Source: Fidelibacterota bacterium (GTDB lineage: Bacteria; Fidelibacterota; UBA8477; JABMPR01). Taken from it: a stretch of DNA of 64,000 nucleotides. Shown here piece after piece: positions 1-8,790 of this stretch. Location: assembly GCA_021734325.1 (NCBI GenBank), contig JAIPJF010000001.1:1-64000 (forward strand). The letters are read 5' to 3'. The notes under the pieces are model-generated. The model was not told where the DNA came from, made no database searches, and worked only from the letters and a program-made list of their open reading frames with translations. Within the stretch, counting starts at the first letter, position 1, and each line of letters opens with the position of its first letter. The position numbers were made by a program, and so were the translations under genes.

Positions 1-49
1 CATTACTTGCTTTGATTTTGAAGGAGGGTTTTCTAACTTGGCGCATCTT

Positions 50-72
50 CACCTCGTAGGTGTTTTTGTTTT
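50..72 (+). terminator. Possible intrinsic terminator at the window edge
   Basis: A 5-bp perfect stem (CACCT at 50-54, AGGTG at 58-62) with a 3-nt loop is followed by TTTTTGTTTT. This looks like a short rho-independent terminator for a plus-strand gene ending left of the window. The stem is short, so confidence is modest. The rest of 73-169 shows no gene. Confidence 0.4.
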
Positions 73-169
73 GTGTCTTATCAACTACAATTTAAAACAC
101 TTACGGGGTTTTTTGTTATCCTAAAGCGGAATCAGGGAAGCGATGCATAGCGTTTTACGGTCTATAAAT

Positions 170-1399
170 TCAATTCTGATAGTCAGATTTTGATTTTGTT
201 TCTCCAAGAAGGATGGAGATATCTTTCCGCTCATTATTACGGAGTATATGCAGCAAGAGCTCGTCGCCCAATTTCATATTCTGACCTATCAGATACGCAA
301 GAATATCATCAAGCTTTTCCACGCGCTCGCCTTCGAGACCGATGATAAGATCGCCAATCATGATTCCTGCACGCTCTGCAGGGGAACCCTCTTTTACCCC
401 GTTAACCAGGACACCCGTTGATGTCGGAAGGCTCAGCAGGCGCGCGATCCTTGCATTATTGTTTCTATAGCTTAAACCTGTTGAATAATTGCGATCAACA
501 TACCCGGTCTTCCGTAATTCATTGATGATTTCCATCGCTTTGTTTATGGGCAAGGCAAAGCCAATACCGATAGATCCTGAATTATTGGCACCTGAATAGA
601 TAAATGTGTTGATACCTATCACCTGCCCCTGTGAGTTAACCAGGGGTCCGCCACTGTTCCCAGCGTTGATCGAAGCATCGGTCTGGATCATATCCTGATA
701 GACCCGACCTGATTGCTGAAAACCAAAATCCATGTGTAAACTGCTAATGATTCCAGCCGTGGCTATGGGCATCCGGCTTTCACTGAAAAGTCCAAAGGGA
801 TTCCCCAACGCAATGACCCATTCTCCCATGATGATGGCATTGGAATCACCGAGGTGAACGGTTGGGTAGCTCCCATCATGCTTGATTTTGATCAATGCCA
901 GATCAGTTTTTTCATCAATACCGATCAGGCTGGCGATATGCTGGGTCCCATCTGCCAGGGTAACTGTGATATCCTGTGGATTCTCAACGACATGGGCATT
1001 GGTAATAATATATCCCTGTGAGTCATAGATAAAACCGGAGCCAATGGAAGATACTGTCTCCTGTACCCAGCTTGGAGCCTGTGGCATCATCATACGCCAG
1101 AAGGGATCAGACATCAATGGAGATTGTGAATAGCGTATCTGTGTTACTGTGATCCCGACCACAGCGGGAGCGACATCAGCAATTCCACGGGTAATCGCTG
1201 TTTCTCTGGACCATTCCAGGGGGATCGGCAGCGGGTTTTCAGTAGAGGATAAATTCGCATCCTGAACAAGAGGCTCGGAAGCGACCGTTTCAGCGCTTTC
1301 CACACTGCCAAGTTTCCAATTCCTCAGTTCCCTGAGGGAAAGGGTCAACATCCCCAAGAATAAGGCCATGGCGAATATGAATGTGGTGAACTTTTTCAT
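170..1399 (-). CDS. htrA: HtrA/DegP-family periplasmic serine protease
   Basis: This is a 409-aa trypsin-like protease with one PDZ domain, expected to degrade or refold misfolded envelope proteins. An N-terminal hydrophobic segment (about residues 5-20) acts as a signal or membrane anchor. The catalytic triad is visible: His136 in TNAHVV, Asp166 in DEKTDLALIKI and Ser249 in GNSGGPL. The C-terminal PDZ domain (about 310-395) carries GVLVNGVKEGSPAERAG. One PDZ places it nearer DegS or short DegQ forms than two-PDZ DegP. It is the last gene of the minus-strand housekeeping string, 32 bp after truA. Family assignment is firm; the DegP/DegQ/DegS subtype is not. Confidence 0.93.
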   Translation of the reverse strand: MKKFTTFIFAMALFLGMLTLSLRELRNWKLGSVESAETVASEPLVQDANLSSTENPLPIPLEWSRETAITRGIADVAPAVVGITVTQIRYSQSPLMSDPFWRMMMPQAPSWVQETVSSIGSGFIYDSQGYIITNAHVVENPQDITVTLADGTQHIASLIGIDEKTDLALIKIKHDGSYPTVHLGDSNAIIMGEWVIALGNPFGLFSESRMPIATAGIISSLHMDFGFQQSGRVYQDMIQTDASINAGNSGGPLVNSQGQVIGINTFIYSGANNSGSIGIGFALPINKAMEIINELRKTGYVDRNYSTGLSYRNNNARIARLLSLPTSTGVLVNGVKEGSPAERAGIMIGDLIIGLEGERVEKLDDILAYLIGQNMKLGDELLLHILRNNERKDISILLGETKSKSDYQN

Positions 1400-1431
1400 A
1401 GATATCTAGTCCATCCTAAAGATAATCTATA

Positions 1432-2229
1432 TTAACCTGCATGCAGAGATGGCGCAAGGTCCTGTTCGAATAATAGCCAATCAGGTTGCACTTCATCTGG
1501 ATAACTGACCTTGATCAAAGCCAGTCCCTGTGGAGCAGCTGTGACTGTGTGATTTTGGCGATCAGGATTTTCTAGTAACTTTGTGAATTTCCCGATCTCC
1601 CACTTCCCTCGCGCCACTTCCACCATGCTTCCAACGAGCATGCGAACCATGTGGTGAAGGAAGCGATCAGCCTTCACAGTAAAGCGAATGACACCATCAG
1701 CATCCTTTTCCCATCTGGCTTTTGATATATTGCACGTCATGTTTTCTGTTTCACTCTGCGCGTAACAAAAGCTTGAAAAATCATGGACGCCCAGGATTTG
1801 TCGTGACAAAGATTCCAAAATATCCATGGAAAGAGGAAAGCGAACATGCCAACAGGCATTTCGCCTTAAAATGTCGGCATTGCTGATGATCTGATAGCGG
1901 TATTGTCTTTGAACAGCCATAAATCTGCTATGGAAATCTGCATTTGTCTGAGCAGATGCCAGGATTCTTATATCTGCAGGTAAATACCGGTTAAGGGTCA
2001 TCCAGATATGGGTATGTGGTATGGACGTCTCATCAACATCAAAATGAGCCACCTGACCCAGGGCGTGGACACCAGCATCTGTCCTTCCAGAGCCGTGCAA
2101 TGCGATCTTTTCCCCAAACACCTTTTGGAGTGCTGATTCGATACTGCCCTGTACAGTGGGTGTGTTCGGCTGAATTTGCCAGCCGTGATAATTGCCGCCA
2201 TCATACTGTATGAGCAAGGCAAATCTCAT
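1432..2229 (-). CDS. truA: tRNA pseudouridine(38-40) synthase TruA
   Basis: A 265-aa enzyme of normal family length that converts uridines 38-40 in the anticodon stem-loop of many tRNAs to pseudouridine. The catalytic aspartate is Asp51 in the family motif GSGRTDAGVHALGQ. The N-terminal RFALLIQYDGGNYHGWQ and the late motif FLHHMVRMLVGSM also match TruA. Its start overlaps the end of the upstream ecfT-like gene by 4 bp (ATGA), which indicates translational coupling. Confidence 0.95.
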   Translation of the reverse strand: MRFALLIQYDGGNYHGWQIQPNTPTVQGSIESALQKVFGEKIALHGSGRTDAGVHALGQVAHFDVDETSIPHTHIWMTLNRYLPADIRILASAQTNADFHSRFMAVQRQYRYQIISNADILRRNACWHVRFPLSMDILESLSRQILGVHDFSSFCYAQSETENMTCNISKARWEKDADGVIRFTVKADRFLHHMVRMLVGSMVEVARGKWEIGKFTKLLENPDRQNHTVTAAPQGLALIKVSYPDEVQPDWLLFEQDLAPSLHAG

Positions 2230-3086
2230 GAATCACCTCTGGTCTGTAACGCTGCAGCGGTGAGACTCAACCAGGCCGACATGCACAACCAAATGAAGAG
2301 CAAGATATCACTGCTCAAATATGCGAGAATACCAACGGGAAACCAGATCATCAGGGATGTAAAAAGGTGCTGGTCGAATTGCATTTGTGGTCTGTTTGGT
2401 AAGCCCTTCAATGCCAATAGATTGCCTGTGTTGACAGCTCTGGCGATGGTATGGGCAATCATTGCCTGGAGAATGCCCTGTCCGTACTGCAAGCGTTGGA
2501 TGAGTGTATTCCCGGTGCTTCGTGAGGAAAAATAAGTTTGAAAATATGAAAATCGATTCCACTCTTTCTGTAGTGTGGGCACGAAGCGTAGAGCAAGGAT
2601 TATCAGGGTCTGCAACTCGTCAATCTTCAAGCCGATCCATCTCAATGGTGCCAGAAGATTGATCATGTTGGAGGCAACGATGGGACTATTCAATTTGCGA
2701 TGAAGAATAGAAACCAGCATCAGGGGCCAGGCAAATCGTTCAACAGCAAACAGGAGATACTGCCAATCGGTCCAGCTAAAGCCTTCATTGAGAGATCGAA
2801 AAAACATCTCCCGCATGAAGGGTGAGAACAGGATTTGCAAACATGCGAGAAAAAGGACCAGCAATAATATGGATACCAATGTCTTAACAGGAGATTCAGA
2901 TCCATACCAAAGCGCGAACAGGGTTAATGTGCTAATCCCGATATGCCAGACTGGAATATGGATAATCCAAAGGGAGACAAAGACAAGAACAGCAGAAAAA
3001 AAACCCACCCACATCAGCCAGGGACCAAACCCGCGCTTTGCTGAGTATTTGTTTTGATTCAGTTCAGTCATCACCAAATCATTCAA
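2226..3086 (-). CDS. ecfT: EcfT/CbiQ-like energy-coupling factor transmembrane protein, orphan
   Basis: A 286-aa integral membrane protein with about five or six hydrophobic segments. The stretch LAPLRWIGLKIDELQ followed by ALRFVPTLQKEWNRF matches the cytoplasmic coupling region of EcfT, the T component of energy-coupling-factor vitamin and metal importers. A second conserved part is ARAVNTGNLLALKG. The usual partners, two EcfA ATPases and an S component, are not encoded nearby. It overlaps the genes on both sides by 4 bp. The substrate cannot be told from sequence. Family membership is likely; function as a transporter without local ATPases is an open point. Confidence 0.75.
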   Translation of the reverse strand: MNDLVMTELNQNKYSAKRGFGPWLMWVGFFSAVLVFVSLWIIHIPVWHIGISTLTLFALWYGSESPVKTLVSILLLVLFLACLQILFSPFMREMFFRSLNEGFSWTDWQYLLFAVERFAWPLMLVSILHRKLNSPIVASNMINLLAPLRWIGLKIDELQTLIILALRFVPTLQKEWNRFSYFQTYFSSRSTGNTLIQRLQYGQGILQAMIAHTIARAVNTGNLLALKGLPNRPQMQFDQHLFTSLMIWFPVGILAYLSSDILLFIWLCMSAWLSLTAAALQTRGDS

Positions 3087-3703
3087 AATGAAAGGCTTAA
3101 GAGCATTCCAGTGTTATTCAATCCAATGATAGGTTGTACGGTAAGGCTCGACTGCTGCCGTTTTAGAAATAATGCGTCCATGGTACTCACCAGATGATTA
3201 AGGGCCAGTGCTCCAAAGGTATAGGTCAATCTCTGCCGCCAGTAATATCTCTGTGTCTTGATATCATAATATTCCTTGCGCCTTTCCGTCGTTTCCCAGT
3301 TCCAGTATTCGCCCTCTTCCCGAGAATAAATTCGATCCCACTGCCGATTGCGGAGCATCTGCTCGTTATACGCATCCATGCTCTCATAGCTTGAGACACG
3401 ATCCAGAAAGATATCAGATTTGGATTGAGGGTCAGTCACCTCTGCATATTCAGCTGCGAGATAATAAAGATCACTCTCATGACTCCTGATCGTACTTGAG
3501 GCAACACCGGCAAAGATCCACAGGGAAGCCTCAATTCCATTAAAAATATAAGCACGTGTCTTGGACTGATAGCTGTGCTCTCCCCATCCAGGAATGACAG
3601 CACTTTTCAACACGCCAAATTTTGGAGCCGTGGATGGTTTTTCATTCCCAATTAATGGGATGGTGAAGATCAATGTCAGAATGATGGTTCGAAAATAGAT
3701 CAT
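3083..3703 (-). CDS. DUF5683-like envelope protein of unknown function
   Basis: A 206-aa protein with an N-terminal signal segment (residues 1-18). The motif LKSAVIPGWGEHSYQSKTRA followed by hydrophobic segments resembles the start of DUF5683-type membrane proteins, which have an 'SAVLPGxGQxY' signature. The middle is charged and tyrosine-rich (YSREEGEYWNWETTERRKEY), and a second hydrophobic segment lies near 165-185. It overlaps ecfT by 4 bp and follows the next unknown gene by 8 bp, so it is co-translated with envelope and vitamin-transport genes. No function can be assigned. Confidence 0.7.
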   Translation of the reverse strand: MIYFRTIILTLIFTIPLIGNEKPSTAPKFGVLKSAVIPGWGEHSYQSKTRAYIFNGIEASLWIFAGVASSTIRSHESDLYYLAAEYAEVTDPQSKSDIFLDRVSSYESMDAYNEQMLRNRQWDRIYSREEGEYWNWETTERRKEYYDIKTQRYYWRQRLTYTFGALALNHLVSTMDALFLKRQQSSLTVQPIIGLNNTGMLLSLSF

Positions 3704-3711
3704 GGATAAGA

Positions 3712-4257
3712 TCAGCTCCTTATAAAGTAGAGTGCTGCGACCAGGGAAAGAATGGTGAAGGTTGTAAGCACTATCGAGAGTGAACCTGGTTGATCGTCAA
3801 GATAATTTCCAGAGATAGGCACAGGGAACCATTCAGGTAACAGATTTTTCATTTGAGTATTTGAGACCTTATCTGCAATATTTCCCTGCCATTGGAACAT
3901 TTTGTCTTCAACCAAGAATTCAACATTGAGATTTAACTTTCTGACGTACGCTGTGTTCCTTAAAGAATTCTCAGTCACTTTGTTCAGGGAAAGATCCAGC
4001 GTTTTGATCTGGACGCGAATACTATCCTTCCCTGCTCTGGTATCAAATTGATGGCTCTGGTTCATTATATCGTCGAGATATTCGGTAACATCGGGATCAC
4101 CCAAAAATGACACTGTTTGCTTTTCAGGTTGAATCCCAGTAGAATCAGCGATCGCCCTCTGCATATCCGTTACCAGAACTGTACATAGCGATTGGTGACT
4201 TGATTGAGCCTGAAGGGACATCGAAGCGATAACGAATAATAGGAACCTTATTTTCAT
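3712..4257 (-). CDS. Exported protein with C-terminal membrane anchor, unknown
   Basis: A 181-aa protein with a signal peptide (MKIRFLLFVIASMSLQAQ) and a single C-terminal hydrophobic helix (about 161-178, ending RS). The 140-residue domain between should face the periplasm. I do not recognise the family. It sits 12 bp after lnt and 8 bp before the DUF5683-like gene, so the two unknowns are probably co-expressed and may work together in the envelope. Confidence 0.65.
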   Translation of the reverse strand: MKIRFLLFVIASMSLQAQSSHQSLCTVLVTDMQRAIADSTGIQPEKQTVSFLGDPDVTEYLDDIMNQSHQFDTRAGKDSIRVQIKTLDLSLNKVTENSLRNTAYVRKLNLNVEFLVEDKMFQWQGNIADKVSNTQMKNLLPEWFPVPISGNYLDDQPGSLSIVLTTFTILSLVAALYFIRS

Positions 4258-4269
4258 GCAATACGGCGA

Positions 4270-5799
4270 TCACGTGCGATCAGGTTTACTGAAAAGTACC
4301 AGCATCAGACCAAAGGCTGCAAGCAAAAGCATGCCTAGCGCAAAGACATCACCTTTTTTACTGTAAAAAGTGCGATCCAACCCAAAAGGTGCATCGTAGA
4401 TGATCTCACCCTTTTCGCCCAGGGGTATGGAAGCAGCAATTCGGCCACTTGGAAGGATCAAAGCGCTTATCCCGGTCTGAGCTGCCCGGGCGATGCTGAT
4501 GCGGTGTTCGATTGCTCTCAGCTTGCCAGCAGCCAGATGTTGATACGGGCCGAGAGATTTTCCCAGCCAGGCATCATTGGTGATGATGGACATGAGTTCG
4601 GCACCATTATCAATAAATTTACTGAATATGTAGGGATTTGCTGATTCATAGCAGATCAACGCTCCCATCTCTGCGGTCTGAAAACGGCTCCCCATGGGAT
4701 AAACTGTAGATTCTTTTCCGGCTTCAAAATTTGCCTGTCCGAAATTGAGACTCTCGAGAACAGGGAAGGTTTCCACCATGGGAATTCGCTCAGCAAATGG
4801 GACCAATCCCTGCTTGCTGTAAATGGTGAGGGGCCGGTCAGGGCTGTAAAAGAAAGCAGAATTATAAAATAAGTACTCGCCTTCTTTCTCAACATGATGC
4901 AGCGCTCCTGTGAGCACAGAGACATCATTATCATCGACCAGCCTTCTTATTTTTCGATCAAACTGCGGATAATAGCGCAAATGTGCCGGGATGGCACTTT
5001 CGGGCCAGATGAGAATGAGGGCATCTTCAGCAATCGCTTTTTCAGATTGATCTATAATTGCTTGAACGTGTTTGGTCTTTTCTGAACGTATCCACTTTTG
5101 GTGAGGATCAAGATTGGTTTGAATGATACCCACCCGAATAGTGGAATAATTGATTTCACCTGTCACCTTGATCCTAACAGCTCCAAAAATAAGGGAGCCA
5201 ACGATGATAAAGCCCAGGATACCCCATATCAGTTGCTGTGTTCTGACGGTCAATCTGCCAAATTCCAGTTGAAATAGAATTGTATTGATTATCAAGACCC
5301 AAAAGCTGACGGCGTAAATTCCCCCGTACTCGGCAAATTGCTGAATCGGCAAGGCAAAGTTTTGCGTCATTGCCAGGGATAACCATGGAAAGGCCAAAGT
5401 GAATCCATGATAGCTAAACATGAATTCTATCGATACCCAGAACACTGGAGCAAACCAGAAACCTTTTGTCCCTAAATTCCGGCCGGTTCGCGCTATGATG
5501 AACCCGAAAAGACCAAACCATAGTGATAGGTAGGCGACACTCCCCATCATGGAGAGGGAGGCAATCCAGAAATTGGTACCCGAATTATTGGCTATCCAGT
5601 TCAGACTTGTGAGGGTAAATATGAAACCGGTGATAAATCCCAGCTTAAAACCCTTCGTCCACCTTTCCTGCTGTAAAGCAGCCCATAATGGAAGCCAGGC
5701 GACCCAGGCAATAAAAAACATGTCGAACGGAGGAAAACTAAGCGTGAGCAACAATCCAGAAAAGATTGCCAGGGTTTCTGCTCTAAATCTTTTAGTCAT
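4270..5799 (-). CDS. lnt: Apolipoprotein N-acyltransferase
   Basis: A 509-aa inner membrane enzyme that adds the third acyl chain to the N-terminal cysteine of lipoproteins. The N-terminal half has about six transmembrane helices. The periplasmic half is a nitrilase-like domain with the expected catalytic residues in Lnt motifs: Glu in WPESAIPAHLR, Lys in YSKQGLVPFAERIP and Cys in ALICYESANPY. A final helix (about 485-502) anchors the C-terminus. Its length matches typical Lnt. Its presence fits the several lipoproteins encoded later in this window. Confidence 0.95.
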   Translation of the reverse strand: MTKRFRAETLAIFSGLLLTLSFPPFDMFFIAWVAWLPLWAALQQERWTKGFKLGFITGFIFTLTSLNWIANNSGTNFWIASLSMMGSVAYLSLWFGLFGFIIARTGRNLGTKGFWFAPVFWVSIEFMFSYHGFTLAFPWLSLAMTQNFALPIQQFAEYGGIYAVSFWVLIINTILFQLEFGRLTVRTQQLIWGILGFIIVGSLIFGAVRIKVTGEINYSTIRVGIIQTNLDPHQKWIRSEKTKHVQAIIDQSEKAIAEDALILIWPESAIPAHLRYYPQFDRKIRRLVDDNDVSVLTGALHHVEKEGEYLFYNSAFFYSPDRPLTIYSKQGLVPFAERIPMVETFPVLESLNFGQANFEAGKESTVYPMGSRFQTAEMGALICYESANPYIFSKFIDNGAELMSIITNDAWLGKSLGPYQHLAAGKLRAIEHRISIARAAQTGISALILPSGRIAASIPLGEKGEIIYDAPFGLDRTFYSKKGDVFALGMLLLAAFGLMLVLFSKPDRT

Positions 5800-5812
5800 C
5801 GGATTATCCGTT

Positions 5813-6235
5813 CTAATATCCTTGTGTTTCCTTGAGATATTGCTTTAAGATAAGCGCAGCAGCTATACGGTCAACTGCCCCTTTATCCTGCCCCACCTTT
5901 TTACCCATTTGATGGAGGGATTCCTCGGCTTCAACTGAACTGTAGCTCTCGTCAGTGGTAAAGACAGGAATATTCACCTTTGAGCTGAGTTCAGAGATAA
6001 ATAATTCGACACGCTTGGCCTGCTCACTTTTCTCTAACCCCGGCCTCAAGGGTAAACCAACAACAATTTCCGCGACCTGTTCTTTGATAATGATAGCCAT
6101 GATCTGCTCAATGGCATCTGCATTATTCTTTACGAGAAGCGTTTCGTATGGGCTCGCAATAATACGCATAGGATCAGTCAAAGCCAATCCCACACGCCGG
6201 CCACCGGGATCGATGGCTAGAATTCGACCCAGCAT
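5813..6235 (-). CDS. ruvX: RuvX/YqgF Holliday-junction resolvase-like nuclease
   Basis: A 140-aa RNase H-fold protein of standard length. Motifs include ILAIDPGGRRVGLAL near the N-terminus (first catalytic Asp), VVGLPLRPG, TTDESYSSVEAEESL, and the C-terminal DRIAAALIL (last acidic ligand). The family acts in pre-16S rRNA 5'-end processing and has been proposed as a Holliday-junction resolvase. It lies 13 bp before lnt in the same strand order. Confidence 0.93.
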   Translation of the reverse strand: MLGRILAIDPGGRRVGLALTDPMRIIASPYETLLVKNNADAIEQIMAIIIKEQVAEIVVGLPLRPGLEKSEQAKRVELFISELSSKVNIPVFTTDESYSSVEAEESLHQMGKKVGQDKGAVDRIAAALILKQYLKETQGY

Positions 6236-6255
6236 CTTAGGGAACCATAATGGTT

Positions 6256-6561
6256 CTATTTAAGAGGCTGCTTCAGAACCTCTTTGAGCATTTTACCTGG
6301 TTTGAAGTGCGTCTTCCGTCTTGCAGGAACAAAAATCTCCTCATTGGTGCGAGGATTTCTGGCCCTGGGTTTGGCCTTTGTTGGTTTGACCTCAAATACA
6401 CCAAAATTTCTTATTTCAATGCGAATTGAGTCTTCTCCACTCATCATTTCGCGCAGTACTGTGAATACACCATCCACAATTTCCTCGGTCTGAAATATCT
6501 TCTGACCCAGTTTTTCAGCTGTCCATTTAGCAACATCTTTTTTTGTGTAGGTAATCGGCAT
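6256..6561 (-). CDS. HU/IHF-family DNA-binding protein
   Basis: A 101-aa histone-like DNA-bending protein. The family signature around the beta-arm is seen in IEIRNFGVFEVKPTKAKPRARNP (about residues 48-70), followed by FVPARRKTHFKPGKMLKEVL. The N-terminus begins MPITYTKKDVAKWTAEKLGQ. It cannot be split between HU and IHF by eye. It lies between relA and ruvX. Confidence 0.92.
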   Translation of the reverse strand: MPITYTKKDVAKWTAEKLGQKIFQTEEIVDGVFTVLREMMSGEDSIRIEIRNFGVFEVKPTKAKPRARNPRTNEEIFVPARRKTHFKPGKMLKEVLKQPLK

Positions 6562-6585
6562 TATGCTATCCTTTCTATCTGTGGC

Positions 6586-8790
6586 CTACTCACGATCGAC
6601 GCTGATAACGCCTTCTGAAGCCAGTAGTTTTGATTTTAATTTATCTAATTGTTTGACACCCTCGACCTCGATGATGACCAAGCCAGTAACAACGTCACCA
6701 TCAACCTTCATGGAAAGCGTGTCAATATTTATGTCATATGAAGAGATAATGTCGGTAACATCTCTTACTAAATGCTTACGCTCCTGCGCCAGAATCTTCA
6801 GCCGGACCAAAAAGGTTTGAGATCTGGCAACAGCCCAATCCACATCAATAATTCGTTCTTTCTCAACCAGATTTGGTCCCACGGTATCACAGGTCTTCTG
6901 ATGCACGGTAATGCCCCTGCCGCGGGTGATAAAACCGATGATGGGATCTCCGGGAATTGGATTACAACATTTCCCAAAGCTGATCATCATATTATTAATA
7001 CCTTGTATGGACACGCCCTTCGTATTCCGGCGGGCTCTGCTGAGAAAAGATTCGGCAACCTGGGATTCAGATTGTTCCTTCTTGGCATTCAAGTACTCTT
7101 CAGGAAAGAATTTGGTGAGAATGGAGGAAACGGTTCGATGTCCCGATCCGATGGATGCGATCATCTTCTCCTCAGATTCAAATTTGAGTTTATGATAGGA
7201 GTCCTTGAGGTGTTTCCACTCCTTTAGTTTTCCAATCTTTCGTAGCTCCTTCTCAAGGATCTCTTTTCCAAGGCGCACACTTTCGTCAAATTCCTGGCCC
7301 TTGATCCATTTGCGAATACCTGACTTGGCTTTGGAGGTCTTGACAAATTTGAGCCAGGCTGAATTGGGTTTTTGCGAATCGCTGGTAATGATCTCAACCT
7401 GATCTCCACTATGGAGATCACTGTTAAGCGGTTTGATCCTGCCATTGATCTTTGCACCAATACAGTGCAAGCCGACCTGGGAATGGACATCGAATGCAAA
7501 ATCCAGCGGCGTCGCACCCAGAGGTAGAATGCGTACTTCACCCTTTGGCGTATAAACAAATATTTCGTCTTTATACAAATCAATCTTCAGGAGATCCATG
7601 AATTGATTGGATGTGGTACTGTCTTCCGCCTGCAAAATATCGACAAGATTTCTCAACCAATTCACTTGTTGATCGATATCATCTGGAGATGATTTTGGAC
7701 TTTTTTCCTTGTACTGCCAATGGGCTGCCACGCCCTCCTCGGCTGTCCGATCCATTTCAACCGTTCTCACCTGGACCTCAACCGGGAGTCCCTCAGGACC
7801 AACCACTGTGGTTTGAATACTCTGGTATCCGTTTGACTTGGGTTGGGCAATAAAATCCTTAAATCGCTCCTGAATAGGTGTATAAAATGAATGAATCAAG
7901 CCCAGAACGCTATAACATGATTCCACTTTATCAACAATGGCACGCACAGCATAGATGTCATATACATCCTCAAAGGGACGGTTTTGGTCCTGCATTTTCC
8001 TATATATGGAATAGCTTGATTTGAATCGACTCTTGAAGGTGGCTTCAATACCGGCCTCTTCCAGGCGTTGTTTTACGGGCTCCAGGAATTTTTGGATATA
8101 TTTTTCAAAGAAGACCTGACGCTTGGAAATAAGTTTACCAAGTTCTTTGGATGCCTTGGGTTCGAGAATTTTAAAAATGAGATCTTCCATCTCAGATTTA
8201 ATGCGATACATGCCTAAACGATGAGCAAGTGGCGCATAGACGTCACGAGTCTCCCTCGCGATGCGTCTCTGTTTTACGGCTGGAAGATATTCCAGGGTCC
8301 GCATATTGTGCAGACGATCAGCGAATTTGATGATGATAACACGAATGTCATCTGCAACTGAGAGCAGCATCTTTCTGAAATTCACAGCCTGCTTATCTTT
8401 TTCACTTCTGAATTTTATGTCTGATAGTTTGGTCACGCCGTCGACCAGCTGGGCGACCTCATCTGAAAATTCTTTGGCCACATCCTCAACAGTATATCCA
8501 GTATCTTCAATAACATCATGAAGCAATGCTGCGGAAATGGTGACCGGATCCAAATTCATTTCAGCCAGGATTGTAGCCACTCCGACGCAGTGGGAGAAAT
8601 AGGGTTCACCTGATTTTCTTAATTGACCCTTGTGAGCCTCTTTGCCAAAGGTGTAAGCGTGCCAGATGAAATCCTGAGCCTCCTTGCCGACAGGTCTTGT
8701 CTCGCCAATAAGATCGATGATCTTTTGGAAGTCCGCAGGATAGGTACCACTATCAGAGGATCGGATTCTATCTAAGATGGTCGCAGCCAT
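6586..8790 (-). CDS. relA: RelA/SpoT-family (p)ppGpp synthetase/hydrolase
   Basis: A 734-aa bifunctional-type Rsh enzyme. The N-terminal HD hydrolase domain shows HCVGVATILAEM, LLHDVIEDTGY and FADRLHNMRTLEYL. The synthetase domain follows (about 240-370, SYSIYRKMQ, FEDVYDIYAVRAIV). The TGS domain (about 400-460, EIFVYTPKGEVRILPLGATP) and a C-terminal ACT domain (about 660-734) complete the long-form layout. The intact HD motif suggests that hydrolysis is retained. The start codon overlaps the dnaB stop (TAATG at 8790), so the two are coupled. Confidence 0.95.
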   Translation of the reverse strand: MAATILDRIRSSDSGTYPADFQKIIDLIGETRPVGKEAQDFIWHAYTFGKEAHKGQLRKSGEPYFSHCVGVATILAEMNLDPVTISAALLHDVIEDTGYTVEDVAKEFSDEVAQLVDGVTKLSDIKFRSEKDKQAVNFRKMLLSVADDIRVIIIKFADRLHNMRTLEYLPAVKQRRIARETRDVYAPLAHRLGMYRIKSEMEDLIFKILEPKASKELGKLISKRQVFFEKYIQKFLEPVKQRLEEAGIEATFKSRFKSSYSIYRKMQDQNRPFEDVYDIYAVRAIVDKVESCYSVLGLIHSFYTPIQERFKDFIAQPKSNGYQSIQTTVVGPEGLPVEVQVRTVEMDRTAEEGVAAHWQYKEKSPKSSPDDIDQQVNWLRNLVDILQAEDSTTSNQFMDLLKIDLYKDEIFVYTPKGEVRILPLGATPLDFAFDVHSQVGLHCIGAKINGRIKPLNSDLHSGDQVEIITSDSQKPNSAWLKFVKTSKAKSGIRKWIKGQEFDESVRLGKEILEKELRKIGKLKEWKHLKDSYHKLKFESEEKMIASIGSGHRTVSSILTKFFPEEYLNAKKEQSESQVAESFLSRARRNTKGVSIQGINNMMISFGKCCNPIPGDPIIGFITRGRGITVHQKTCDTVGPNLVEKERIIDVDWAVARSQTFLVRLKILAQERKHLVRDVTDIISSYDINIDTLSMKVDGDVVTGLVIIEVEGVKQLDKLKSKLLASEGVISVDRE

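Noticed and set aside
3-59. Open frame reading as a possible C-terminal fragment at the left window edge
   Set aside because: Only about 18 codons are visible before a stop inside the terminator-like hairpin, too little to call a partial gene.
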